Assembly (NCBI GenBank): GCA_000349905.1
Contig: KB722737.1
Coordinates: forward strand, 1,551,335-1,615,334
From: Volvariella volvacea V23
Lineage: Eukaryota > Basidiomycota > Agaricomycetes > Agaricales > Pluteaceae
Length of the DNA: 64,000 nt
Direction: 5' to 3'
Part shown: piece after piece, positions 1 through 10,503 of the stretch
Position numbering within the stretch: the stretch's first letter is position 1
Layout: every line of letters begins with the position of its first letter
Position numbers and translations under genes: made by a program
The notes under the pieces: model-generated
What the model was told of the DNA's origin: nothing
The model's database searches: none
What the model saw: the letters and a program-made list of their open reading frames with translations, nothing else

Positions 1-1106
1 CCATTAATCTATTACAGGGATGGACCGCTTTATGCATTTTCATTGTTTTTACCCTCAATCATAGGCCAGGCATGTAAATTTCCTTTCATATTTGCACACT
101 CTCATTCTTTACGTCCTGCAGTTGGGTAATACGACGTATAATCTTGAATTATTTGAGGTGATCTGACAACTAGGGTAGGCTACAGGGCTACTGAAGCTAA
201 TTTACTCTCCGTTCCCGTGTACGCTTGGGGGTGTATTCTCACCTGTGCGGTGGGATTCTTAGGAGATAGAATTGGCACCCGCTACCATCTGAATCTGTAA
301 GCCCGTTCTCGACGCTTTGTCGATGTGACTGCCTACCTTTCATAACCGCCAGTGTGCTTCTCTGTGTCGGTGAGCAGGATGCAATATATACCGATCAGGA
401 CACTGATGTTACTCTCAAAGGATTAGTAGCCTACATCATATTAATTGTATCAAGGTCTTCTGCAGTATCATATTTTGCTGTCTACCTTGCTGTTTCGTGA
501 GCCTCGCTTTATATTCGTATCTTTCCTCATTCTAAGAGCGATTACAACTAGGGCAATATTTCCTACCATCCGTAAGCATTCATACTGGCTACTTGTGATA
601 GGTCACTCATATCTCAATATATTGAAGCGAATACTGTGTGAGTGGGCTTTTTTGGCCTAGATACGCATTATCGTAACCCTCACACACCTAGCGCATGGAT
701 AGCAAGTAATGTCGAGGGTGCGTATAAGCGCAGCGTGACGCTAGGTATGGCCATTGGGTTTGGCAACTTGAACGGGGCCGTGACTGCGAACATTGTATGT
801 GGCATCACACACCCCTGGTTGGTGCACTAACCAAGCCGAGTATAGTATCGGGCCAGTGACAAGCCTTGGTATCGCCTGGGCCATAGCATAGTCCTAGCCT
901 ACATTGCTATCGGCTTACTTTGCAGCGTGGGCTTTGCATGGTACCTCAGGAAGGAGAACGAATGCCGGGATAGAGGAGAAAGGGACGAAATTATCGAGGG
1001 TGTGCAGAATCCGCGCGCCCACGAGCGTAATGGGTGTTTCCACAGCGTAGAAGCAGCAAGAATGGCCAAAGGAGATGAATGGAGTGGATTTAGATACACA
1101 ATTTAA
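1..1106 (+). CDS. Dal5/TNA1-type MFS permease, 3' part
   Basis: This is the C-terminal part of a major facilitator permease of the fungal anion:cation symporter group (allantoate, nicotinate or vitamin uptake at the plasma membrane). Spliced pieces in order are DGPLYAFSLFLPSII (about 20-63), ANLLSVPVYAWGCILTCAVG with GDRIGTRY (about 198-295), GLVAYIILIVSRSSAVSYFA (about 420-500), an exon ending PTI near 570, then AWIASNVEGAYKRSVTL with GNLNGAV and NIYRASDKPWYRLGHSIVL. The last intron is 795-845 (51 bp) and joins NI to YRASDK exactly as the family requires. The cytoplasmic tail ends at the TAA at 1104-1106. The 5' end lies outside the window. Intron borders between 60 and 690 are approximate, and the join near 571-690 is unclear. 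The substrate cannot be assigned. Confidence 0.8.
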
Positions 1107-1232
1107 GGGCTCACTTTATGGGACAGCCCTATAATTTACAATAGATTGTCCATTATTTGACCCCGTGAGTTGAGCATGTTGAATATTAGGAGATACAGTA
1201 AAATATAGCATAGCTTTGAGTCTAGGAGCTGT

Positions 1233-3728
1233 CTACGGTCTATGATCCAATCTGACGGTAGCGGCCACGGGAGATCCAAATCCCTCGGTGTCTGCAACGG
1301 GAGATGGCTCCAAGGGAGGTGGTGCACTCTTCTCTCCACGGTTCTCATCTAACCACTTGTCCATGTCGTCGCCCTTACCAACAAATGGTCGTTTACCCAG
1401 CAAATCAATCATGTCTTCCCTGCAACAAGCGATGAGTAAATTACACCAAAAAGTCAAGAAAACATCCGAACCGAGTGATAACCTCCTTGGAAAGGAGGAG
1501 TTGCGCAACCTTTTCGACGTCATCACGATGGTCAAGCAATAGGTTGCGCGTTCGCTCGTAAGCAGTACTAAAATCAAGAGATTATTATGCATGCCGCTAA
1601 GCAGGGGTAGCTACATACGTGATCATCTTGCGGACTTCAGCATCAAGCATTTCTGCCGTCTTCTCGCTGAAGGGCTTGGTCCAGCTTTCCCTCTGACCTC
1701 GATCGCCTCCGTAACTGACGGGGCCTATCACATCATTCATGCCATAGTTGGCACATACTTCAAACGCCATCCGAGTGATCTTCTGCAAGTCGTCTTGTGC
1801 GCCAGTTGTGATATTCTCTGCGCCGAAGAAAATTTCCTCGGCTACGCGTCCCCCCAGGGTCATGCATATCCTGTCTGTCATCTGGGGTGTAGAAAGTAGA
1901 TAGCGATCTGGAGGGAGGTACTACATGAAATAGTTATAAGCTAGAAATTCGGCGGAGGGGTTGCGTGTGAACTGACCTGTGCATAACCCAATGCCCCAGT
2001 GCCGCGAGGGATAATGCTAACCTTGAGCAGAGGATCTGCGTGCTCCAGAAACCAACCGCAAATCGCATGACCGGCTTCATGATAGGCAACAGTTTTCTTC
2101 TCCTCGGGGCTAAGCACTCTACTCTTGCGCTCCAAGCCAACGATAACCCGTTCGATAGCGGTATCGAAATCAATAGATTCGACGTACTCTGCTGCCTTAC
2201 GTGCAGCATGGAGGGCGGCTTCGTTACAAACGTTTGCAACGTCCGCTCCAGAGAAGCCCGGAGTAAGCACGGCAAGCTTCTGAGCCAAGGAGTCGACGTC
2301 CTTCGCAAGTTCGGGAGACAACCGCAACGGTCGCAGGTGAACGTGGAAAATTCCCTTGCGACCAGCTACGTCGGGCCTGTCAATAGCGATATGTCTATCA
2401 AATCGGCCAGGGCGCATAAGGGCAGGATCCAAAACGTCTGGTCGATTTGTGCCAGCAAGAACGACGACGTGTTCCTGAGTGCCGAAGCCATCCATCTCGA
2501 CCAAGAGTTGATTAAGGGTGGACTCGCGTTCGTCATTCCCACCAAAGCTACCCCCTTTAGCTCTGGATTTTCCGATAGCATCGATCTCGTCAATGAATAC
2601 GATGGAAGGAGCATTCTTCTTTGCAGAAGCAAATAGGTCGCGTACACGAGACGACCCGACTCCAACGAACATTTCGACGAACTCTGATCCAGAAACGGAG
2701 AAGAATGGGACTGAAGCTTCTCCCGCAGTCGCTTTTGCTAGCAGTGTTTTTCCTGTACCTGGAGGACCAGATAGGATGGCACCGCGGGGTATCTTTGCAC
2801 CCAGCTTTTCGTACTTGGCCGGCTCCTTGAGGAACTTGACGAACTCCATAATCTCCTCCTTTGCCTCGTCCATTCCTGCAATGTCCTTGAATTTTGTCTT
2901 TACGTCCGTATCTTTGTTAAACATTTTCGCCCTGCTCTTCCCGATATTGAAAATCCCACCACCCGCCGCACCACTCCCTCGCCGCGACAGCCAATACAAG
3001 AATCCGACCATCAAAACTGTTGGGGCGAAGTTGAGCAGAGCACCTAGCGTCGATATCTCGTCGTGGTATGCTACTGGAATACGTTCGTGACTGGGTATGC
3101 CGAGCTCTGCTTGGGCCTCGTCGAGTTTACGTTCGAATGCGTCGATGCTGCCTATTGAGAAGTAAAATTCACCGCCTCCAAGGTTCGCAGCGGGGTAGAG
3201 TTGTCCTGTCGCATTAGAGTGAAGCTTGACTCTCACTTTGTGACCGTTAACGACTGTCAACTTCTCGACAAGACCCTTGTCCAAGAAGGCAGAGCGGAAC
3301 TCCTGCCATGTAATTTCGCGCGCGTTAGAATTTGACGAATTGGCATATGCAAGATAAGCAACGGCGGCTGCAGCGACCCAGCCCAGCTGATTATTGTTGA
3401 AGTTATTGGGCTGTGGTTGCTCTGGTCCACGATTAGACTTTCCCTTGTGATTGTCGGAGTTGGAGCTGGACTCTGATTTGTGATGAGACTCCTGCTGTTT
3501 GCTGTGGGATGCCTGTTGATGACGCTGCTGGAAGTAGCCGTTGAGGTCCTTGGGAAAGGGGGGCTTTTGATCAAACTGCTCCTTGTTCGCTGGACGGGGT
3601 TTCTCGTCTTGCTTCTCCGGTTGCTTGGATGGGGGTTGGGGGGACTCTGTTGCGTAGAGCCGAGAATATGGGATTGGGAAGCGCCTGCTGCCAATGAAAC
3701 GAGCAGCGCGAATGGACCTGGAGAGCAT
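1233..3728 (-). CDS. AFG3: Mitochondrial m-AAA protease (FtsH family)
   Basis: This is an ATP-dependent zinc metalloprotease of the mitochondrial inner membrane that degrades unassembled membrane proteins and matures some ribosomal proteins. The first exon (about 1968-3728) encodes an Arg-rich presequence, a low-complexity Gln/Ser/Lys linker, membrane segments near residues 114-130 and 229-247, Walker A GPPGTGKT at 321-328, Walker B with IDEID near 379-383, and the zinc site HEAGH at 550-554. The next exon (ending at 1920) begins [13 protein letters not shown] and carries the rest of the peptidase domain. Two more exons give [20 protein letters not shown] and, across an intron inside an Arg codon, [13 protein letters not shown]. 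Total length is about 790 residues, normal for the family. The choice between the Afg3 and Yta12 subtypes is by overall resemblance only. The gene is divergent from an epoxide hydrolase (205 bp between start codons). Confidence 0.93.
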
Positions 3729-3897
3729 TGGGGAGGGTGGTGGGGTGAATAAACGCTGGGACTCGTCAAAACCTGCAGACCGATCCCTGCCGTCTTAGTC
3801 AGCACGACACCATTACGCATTCCATCACGTGATCTGCCGAGGAGGGAAGGCGATTCCGTCTGCATCGCTCCATGACCGACGACGCGCCCACCCAGTC

Positions 3898-3904
3898 TAT
3901 ATAA
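3898..3904 (+). promoter_or_regulatory. TATA box of epoxide hydrolase 1
   Basis: TATATAA lies 30 bp upstream of the ATG at 3934, inside the short divergent promoter shared with the m-AAA protease gene. Such a perfect box close to the start suggests inducible transcription with a very short leader. This is inferred from sequence only. Confidence 0.5.
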
Positions 3905-3933
3905 GCCTCCTCCCGTCTCACACCCCAGCACAG

Positions 3934-5243
3934 ATGGACCCCTCTCACTTCAAACGCCTGACGACCAGTCGCGGCACCCAGTATCACTACTACTGCTCCC
4001 CGCCCAAGCAAGACAAGCCATGCCTCCTGCTTCTCCACGGGTTCCCTTCCTTTGCCATTGATTGGCGGTACCAGGTCGCTTATTTCAAGGGACTCGGCTA
4101 TGGCCTCGTCGTACCGGATATGCTGGGTTATGGTGGGACTGACAAGCCCACAACACCAGCCTCATATGCATCTAGCCTCATCTGTCGAGACCTCATTGAC
4201 ATTTTGGACGCAGAGGGTGCCCACCGTGTCATTGCGATCGGTCATGACTGGTCAGTCTATACTATTGTCGGTCTTGGCACCCCCACACTGAACCCTGAAC
4301 AGGGGTGCAAAAGTAGTTAGCCGTCTAGCAAACCGCTTCCATGGTCGCTTCCATGGGTTTGCTTTCCTGGCTCTTGGCTATACCCCTCCTCAACCTGCAG
4401 TCAAATATGAAGACCGATTAGCCATGGTGTTGTATCCTTAGGAATTCTAGTCCTAGAATTAGCTGCTAACACCACTATCTCAGGCACAAAAGACATTTGG
4501 CCGTGATGTCATCGGCTACTGGTAGATATTTCTGTTATCATAACTTAGCGTTTCCTATTGACCCATATTTCACCAGGTCCTTCTTTTCTGGAGATGGGAC
4601 ACCAGAGCTCATCAAACAGAATGTATGCTTCAATGTACCTTATGGTGACTGAACTCACTCCATTCACTCTAGCTCGATTCCTTCATCAGCCTCTTGCTTG
4701 CCGATGACAAGGCGCTCTGGATTGATCATTTATGTCCTTCAGGGGCTTTCAAAGTGTGGATTGAGGCCAATCGCCGGACTGCGTGCGGATCACTCTTGAG
4801 TGAAAAGGTGCGGGTTTGCAAGCAAACATTGTGCATATGTAATTCTGAAAGCATAACGCAGGAGTTGGCAGAATACAAGACCATGTTGAAGAATAACGGC
4901 CTCGCAGCTCCGACATGTTGGTACAAGATCATGACTGAAGGCATTGAAGCCAAAGACGACGAATGTACGTTGAATAGGTGCAGGTAACGCGATGTCGAGG
5001 ATTCACCCCTTTTTAGCCATACCGGTGAACAATTATGCTATAGCGAGACCCGTATTTTTTGGCGGTGCCAAACAAGACTACGTCGCACTTTCCCCCCTTG
5101 GTAAGGCCACAACAGAGCGGTTTTGTTCCAACGCCACAATACGTGAATTCGACGCGGGTCATTGGCTTTTGTGGGAAGTAAAGGATGAACTCAACAAGGA
5201 GCTGCAGTCTTGGATAGACAGCATATCTAGTCCAACTGCTTGA
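3934..5243 (+). CDS. Epoxide hydrolase, alpha/beta fold (copy 1)
   Basis: This alpha/beta hydrolase of the soluble epoxide hydrolase family opens epoxides to diols through an Asp nucleophile. The first exon carries the oxyanion motif HGFP at residues 35-38 and the nucleophile motif GHDWG with Asp105; the W codon is split by the first intron. Later exons give GAKVVSRLANRFHGRF, AQKTFGRDVIGYW, SFFSGDGTPELIKQN, LDSFISLLLADDKALW (cap region), ELAEYKTMLKNNGLAAP and CWYKIMTEGIEAKDDES, then IPVNNYAIARPVFFGGAKQD. AGHW near the C-terminus supplies the catalytic His. All introns are GT..AG and all junctions hold frame. A paralogue lies tail-to-tail 57 bp downstream. The natural substrate is unknown; detoxification or fatty-acid epoxide turnover are both possible. 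Confidence 0.9.
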
Positions 5244-5300
5244 GAATTACATCGTACTAGGGGATAAGTTAGAGTAATGTTGGTGTACAGTATTCGGTGG

Positions 5301-6618
5301 TTATACGATGTCCATAATCCAATCGTTCAATGCATAGTTAACCTTAGAGGGGCAAGACAGCATCAACCAATGCCCCGCATCAAACTCCTGTATTCGGGCA
5401 TTTGGGCAGTGGTGATTAGTTGTTGCAATACCCAGCACGGAGCGAGAGATGTAATCATGTCGCGCAGCTCCAAAGAACACAGGCTTGACAATTACATATT
5501 TTTCAACTGGGATGGCTAAAAAGCGTTCACACATCAGTAAGTCGTCCACGAGAAGCCGAAAAACCGATCACATTTATCATCATCTGCATTTATGCCATCA
5601 ACCTGAGCCTGATCACGAAGAGGTGGGTTAGCCCCCAATGTGCGATGAAGAACATAACAAACAGGCCTTATGCCAGCAAAGGGGTCCCCCAAATCCATAC
5701 GTCGTAAAATCGGTATGCCATGTCTGTACGTCCTGCAATTTGCGTGTCAATCCACTGATAAGGCATTTCACATCCTATCGGATCACAACCAACCGTGGCA
5801 GATAGATACGATGCTATGTTTGCCTTTTTGTCCGCTTCAAGCCACTTTCTGAGGGCACCAATAGGTGCTACTTCCGTAACCCACATTTTTGGGTCCTCGG
5901 GGAATATAGCACTGTGGAAGGAGTCCACCTAGTATTCCATTCGTTAGAAAGATTTGGAGAGAAGAGGATGACCTACATGCTCTTTTAGCAAACGGGCGGC
6001 ATCGTCCTCTGCAAAAAACAGCGTGTGGCCGCACAACTCATAGCCACACATCTTCTTGGTCTAAATTATACGTGAGGAATTGCAGAGTGCCCAGCGCATG
6101 TACACGAACCGCAGTAGCCGTATAGTGCATATCAGAGCGTGGCCGAGGAGCGCAATATGGTACAGCCAAGAATGCAAAGCCTTTGAAGCGTTCGCCGTGC
6201 AGGTTTGCAAGGCGGGACGCTATTTTGCAACCACTGGGGCCAGGATGGCGAGTGCCATGCGTTAAGTCGACCACGAATGGAGAGTGAACCTGAGAACCCA
6301 CAAATCATGGCCAATGACAACAGCGGTCCCAACACTCTCAACGTCTAACAATTCAATTATGTCATTACAAACTAAACTTGGACGGTATTGCTCTGGGTCA
6401 GTTGGCTTTGCAGTCTTTCCAAAGCCGAGCATGTCGGGTGCCAACAACCCGAAGCCTCTGTCGCGGAAGAACGCGAGTTGGTGTCGCCAGATGGAAGAGG
6501 TTGTTGGGAAACCATGCAGGAAGAGAAGAACGGGGAGCGTAGCGTCCTCCGGTGGGACATAAATGTAGCTGTACACCAATGCGCGGGATGTAGTGAAAGT
6601 TTTGGGTAAGAAATCCAT
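5301..6618 (-). CDS. Epoxide hydrolase, alpha/beta fold (copy 2)
   Basis: This paralogue of the neighbouring epoxide hydrolase has the same exon plan. HGFP lies at residues 35-38 and the nucleophile Asp105 in VIGHD, numbered identically to copy 1. The residue after Asp is Phe once the first intron is removed (GHDFG rather than GHDWG). Further exons read GCKIASRLANLHGERFKGF, KKMCGYELCGHTLFFAEDD with LLKEH, VDSFHSAIFPEDPKMWVTEV and DVQTWHTDFTTYGFGGPLCW. The last exon begins IPVEKYVIVKPVFFGAARHD and includes AGHW. To keep frame and length equal to copy 1, one intron (5609-5666) must use a GC donor. The gene probably makes an active enzyme, but the GC donor and the Phe deserve checking. Confidence 0.85.
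5609..5666 (-). other. Probable GC-AG intron in epoxide hydrolase 2
   Basis: Between the exon ending CWHK and the exon starting AQVDGINADDD no GT donor of the right phase exists. A 58-bp intron starting GCCTGT after AAG, with a CTAAC branch site, and ending CAG gives CWHKAQVDGI, the same length as CWYKIMTEGI in the paralogue. The copy-1 gene has no intron at this place, so the intron was gained or lost after duplication. Confidence 0.6.
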
Positions 6619-7163
6619 GAGTTGAACGATTGAGGCAACTGAAACAGCCTGATATATACTAACTGTCCTTTAGGTACTAGTGCGCTTTTCAGATCCCGAT
6701 CCTCCTTGGAAGTGTTGGGGTGATGAGGTAAATGGCCACGCTATCGGCTAACACGGTGTCAGCTCGACGTATACAGTCAGGAACCGAGCGGGGAGCATGT
6801 GCGAGGCAATCCTTATCCCTCGCTACAGTGTAGCATACAGGGGATGACCTATAGGTGGGCTCATTAACGTACTATCCCATTCTACAATGCTCATGAATCG
6901 AACTCACGCATGCCATCCGCGGATTTTAGGATCGAGTTTCTTTCCGCAACCTACTGAGCAGAGCAAGATTTAACCTCAATCGCCAAGGGTAGTTTGCTCT
7001 GTGTAGCGAGTCAGAACGCGCGTCGTGTATGAGGAGTAAGAATGGCCTTAAGGTCAATTGTTCATATTCACGATACTTTACTTTGAAGCTTCGGCCATCG
7101 GTCATGTATTCAATCAAACTTCTCTATCAGTATCGGAATACTCTTACTTAACTATGCTTCGAA
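6619..7163. other. Intergenic, no gene seen
   Basis: This region lies between the start of epoxide hydrolase 2 and the 3' end of the WRAP73-like gene, so it holds the promoter of the former and the terminator region of the latter. I see no convincing coding exon. A weak tRNA-like stretch near 6888-6960 was examined and rejected. Confidence 0.6.
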
Positions 7164-9102
7164 CTAGGGGTCCGCCAGTCCGCTGTCACTCTCTACCTCA
7201 AAAGCACAGCAAAACTGTTCCTTATCCAGTAGAACAAACCCTTTCCCGTCTGGCGCCCAATTCAGGTCTCGGTTGTCGAAATTACCTAGTAATAAGCAGT
7301 CATGTCATCAGTCTACGAATAACCCGAGCACCACCCACTAGTTGGAATGCCAATGCACTCAGCCATTTCCTCCTCTTCCCCATCATCGTTCACCCATTCG
7401 TCGCTCCACGAATAAATGGCTTCTCCCCCGCAACACGTTATAAGGCTGCCTGGCCGAACTGGGTTCCATCTTGCGCGCAGGACAGGGCGAGAATGCCATA
7501 TCACAGACCTCAATTGAGGTGGAGTGGGTTCTACGTGAGAGGGAAATGTGAAGAGGTAAACTGCAGTGGGGACGTTTTCTAAGGGTAGTGTTAGCAGGCA
7601 TAGTTTAGGTTGACGTTCCAACACACCAAATCGAGCCAGTAACAGCCGTCCATTGGTATTCCATTCCAACTGTATCACGCCACTTTTTGGGTTAGCCTTC
7701 GTAGGGTCGGGTTTCGTGAATGGGATAACTTGAGAACCTTGCAAACGTTCAACTGGGAAGGGTCATTAGTGCATCTGACACAGCCAAAAAGAAAAGAGAA
7801 CAAACACGACAAAAATCCGCGGCCCTCTGTGGATTCAAGCCATTTTTGTGGTTCGCGCCAGACTGCCTGGGTTGGTGGTTCAAAAACAACATCAAGAAAT
7901 CTATAGGAGAAGACGAACTACACGCGACGGTATTCGAGTATGGAGTTGCAGAGTAGCCACTGGCGACCAGCTGACGTTATCCAAAATATGTATCTGTGCG
8001 TGTTTATTCAAGCCTTGACCGAGCACTTCAGCGCTCACCTTGTCGTCCCAGCCCCCAACAGCTATAAAAGCGCCACCAGGGTGCCACGCAACGTTGCGGA
8101 TACCAAATCCTGGATCGGGTTCAGGGGTAAAAGAGCGGAGCAGCGTGCCAGTCAGAGTTAAGATATGGAGTTTATACTGGGATAGATTGACATTCATTCC
8201 GAACGAGAACATTTACGACGCACCTCTAAGGGACCCTCCCAAATTGCTAGATGGTTTCCAGTGGGAGAAAGAGAAAGAGATGCCACTGAAGTAGTGGGAA
8301 GTGGAAAATGCTGCGGGACGTAAGAGTATGAGAGAGTGGGTTGTCTGAATACCCACTCGAACAAGTCGATATGCATCACTTGTGTCGTATACACCAACAG
8401 TGTCCTTGGACTTGTGTCGCTCGGCAAGGACGAAATACCTACCATCCCTACGGAAGGCATACCCTGAGAAATAGTGACGATTCACGCCAACTGTCCAAGG
8501 GAGGGGATGTACCTTTATCAGGATAGATTGGAAATTGAATGTAGATGGCATTTCCCGTTACAAGAGACCAAACGGTAACTCGAAGCTGCACAATAGTTGG
8601 CGAAGTTTGGGTAAAGAGATGTCAGTACGCACGCCCCAGTCCGAGAAACAGAGAATTGTTCGCCCGTCGGGTGCCCATTCTGCCCTAGTTAGGCCTACAA
8701 GACCGAGAATGGTGAGCGCAAGATGGGTGAAATATAGATCAACTAACCTTCCGCACCAGCATCAATTCTGCCACTCCAGTCCTCGTCTGTCAACTTCAGG
8801 ATGTGCACAACACCATGCCTTGCACATGCTGCAAGAATATACTCTGAGTCGCAAGACCAGGCAGCATGTGTAATGGGGTGCTCTTGAGATAGGATTGCTG
8901 CGTTGGATTTTGATTTGTTCATGCTAGACAGTAGGGTAGTGGTTGGAGAAGGCGTCACGTCGAGTAGCCATGAACGTGTTATTTGCAGGGTATCGCATCG
9001 CCGAACAATGACACGATCGTTAACGGCGACGAGGAGAAAATGTGCACCAGGACTAAATGCGACGAGTTGATTGCTTTGGTTGTAGGTTTCCGTGAAGTCC
9101 AT
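7164..9102 (-). CDS. WRAP73: WRAP73-like WD40 repeat protein
   Basis: This WD-repeat protein resembles vertebrate WRAP73 (WDR8), which in yeasts and animals works at spindle poles or centrosomes with a SSX2IP/Msd1-type partner. The start MDFTETYNQSNQLVAFSP matches the family N-terminus. Successive exons give HILKLTDEDWSGRIDAGAEG, GLTRAEWAPDGRTILCFSDW, LRVTVWSLVTGNA, FSGYAFRRDGRYFVLAERHK, LSPTGNHLAIWEGPL and FGIRNVAWHPGGAFIAVGGW, then the late blade WNPVRPGSLITCCGG. A short last exon after an intron ending TAG reads NFDNRDLNWAPDGKGFVLLD and stops at 7164-7166. Some internal exon borders are approximate. The gene is divergent from the mitoribosomal uS17m gene, with 138 bp between the start codons. 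The role here is inferred from homology. Confidence 0.85.
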
Positions 9103-9240
9103 TTGATTGGTGCAGTGTATAAAGGACGCAGCCGATAGGGGCGCTGCGAGAACGCGTTTGTGTGACTGTGACGTCGAGGTCACGAAGCAAGTACTTTTCG
9201 ACTGCACCCGCTTGGACTACCCCGAACACTGTCCTACACG
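9103..9240. promoter_or_regulatory. Shared divergent promoter, WRAP73 / uS17m
   Basis: These 138 bp separate the two start codons of oppositely transcribed genes and must contain both core promoters. No canonical TATA box is seen. No specific factor site is claimed. Confidence 0.5.
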
Positions 9241-9656
9241 ATGCCGCCTATGGGATTCAAGGGTATTGTAACGAAAGCTGGATTCATGAATAAGACGGCG
9301 ACTGTGACGGTTTCTCGTTGGGTTATCCACCAGGTCACAGGAAAGGTGCGTTTCTTGTTCAATGTGGGCAGTCTCGGGGCTTATGACTACTGCAGCGCAT
9401 CGAACGGAGCAAGAAGTATCTCGTCCATGACGAGAAAAACGGTATGTACGGTTCTACTCCTGCCTCATAGTTATCTTGATTCGTTTGCCTAGCACTCCGC
9501 AAGGATGACCTTGTTGTAATCCGCAATTGCCCTCCCATCTCCGCAAGGAAGAGATTCCGACTTGAGCGCATCCTCCAAAGTCCAGAAACAGAGCGCGAGC
9601 TTGCTCGCGCAAAGAAACTCGCAGACACTACGGCCCCCGCACCTACCCCCGCATAA
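9241..9656 (+). CDS. MRPS17: Mitochondrial small ribosomal subunit protein uS17m
   Basis: This is a ribosomal protein of the mitochondrial 30S-like subunit that binds 16S-type rRNA early in assembly. Three exons join to MPPMGFKGIVTKAGFMNKTA followed by VTVSRWVIHQVTGK, RIERSKKYLVHDEKN and ALRKDDLVVIRNCPPISARK with RFRLERIL. The family hallmarks are present: the K-TATV strand, the SKKYLVHDE block and the R-C-P-IS-KRFRL block. The C-terminus ends LADTTAPAPTPA. Length is about 110 residues, normal for the family. The start is the first ATG after the divergent promoter and places the OB-fold at the very N-terminus. It converges on the prefoldin gene, 76 bp away. Confidence 0.93.
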
Positions 9657-9732
9657 CTCGCGTTGCTGCAGTACCATTCTCATAGTCCATTGGCCTCTAG
9701 TCTACACCAAGTATAATCACTATCAAGACGAA

Positions 9733-10267
9733 CTAGGAGGAAGTAGCCTTCTCAGCCTCTTGTTGTAGGCTGGCTTGGATGTTCGCAATCTTCCATAAAG
9801 GGCGATTAGGTCGAACAGCAGGGTGGATATTTGTTTCGTTAATAGAACTTACCTCTTGCTTCTTTGCATCCGATTTTGTCTGTATATCCTTGAGCTGCCC
9901 TTCTACACGTTTTCTGGCACCTAGATCAATAGGTCTGGTGTTTGCAATAGCGACAAGGACGAACATTTCGCTACGGATAAACTCGAGACGTGTTTGGACG
10001 TTCTGCTTTGCGTCGTCCTGGTCCTGCTTGACAAGCACAGGGCCTATCAATTTGTATATCGTGTTTTCGGGTGTGAGATGGCCAAATTCCTGCCCACGGA
10101 TCAGCAGCGTGTGAAGAGATGGGAAGATAGCCCCCAACCTCTTTAACCAGCTCGTTCTCGGACAATTGGGCATCGAGTTTCTGACGTGCGGCCACTGCGG
10201 CCGAAAGGTCGTTTTGGAGTTTTTGGAGCTCTGTGGACAATTGCTGGAGTTTGACAGGAACTGACAT
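9733..10267 (-). CDS. YKE2: Prefoldin subunit 6
   Basis: This is a beta-type subunit of the cytosolic prefoldin hexamer, which hands unfolded actin and tubulin to the CCT chaperonin. The start MSVPVKLQQLSTELQKLQND opens the N-terminal coiled coil. After an intron the protein continues EFGHLTPENTIYKLIGPVLV and KQDQDDAKQNVQTRLEFI, the diagnostic beta-hairpin core of Ke2/Pfd6. The second helix RKRVEGQLKDIQTKSDAKKQ leads, after another intron, to IQASLQQEAEKATSS and the stop. Total length is about 125 residues. It is divergent from the gamma-glutamyltranspeptidase-like gene (236 bp between starts). Confidence 0.93.
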
Positions 10268-10503
10268 TGAAGATGGCTGGAGAAGGACACTGGGGGGTGG
10301 GTGATCTCAAGCCGGATATCAGCTGACTGAGCGTGTGCATCCAGCGCCCAAGAAAGAATTAATCTGCGCATGCTCACCCCCACGGCTGTACCCTCCGACG
10401 GCGGCCCGCTTTGTCGCTTCAGAGAGAATGCGACCATATAAAGCGAGGAAGCTGTCAGCGAGTGTAAATTCTCCAGCTCGTTTACCTCCAGCAGCATCTC
10501 GCA

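Noticed and set aside
2040..3090. Long plus-strand ORFs opposite the m-AAA protease exon
   Set aside because: They are antisense shadows of a conserved coding exon.
6888..6960. tRNA-like stretch on the minus strand with a B-box-like AGTTCGATTC and an A-box-like GCTCAGTAGG
   Set aside because: The T-stem and acceptor stem do not pair, and no sensible anticodon loop could be drawn.
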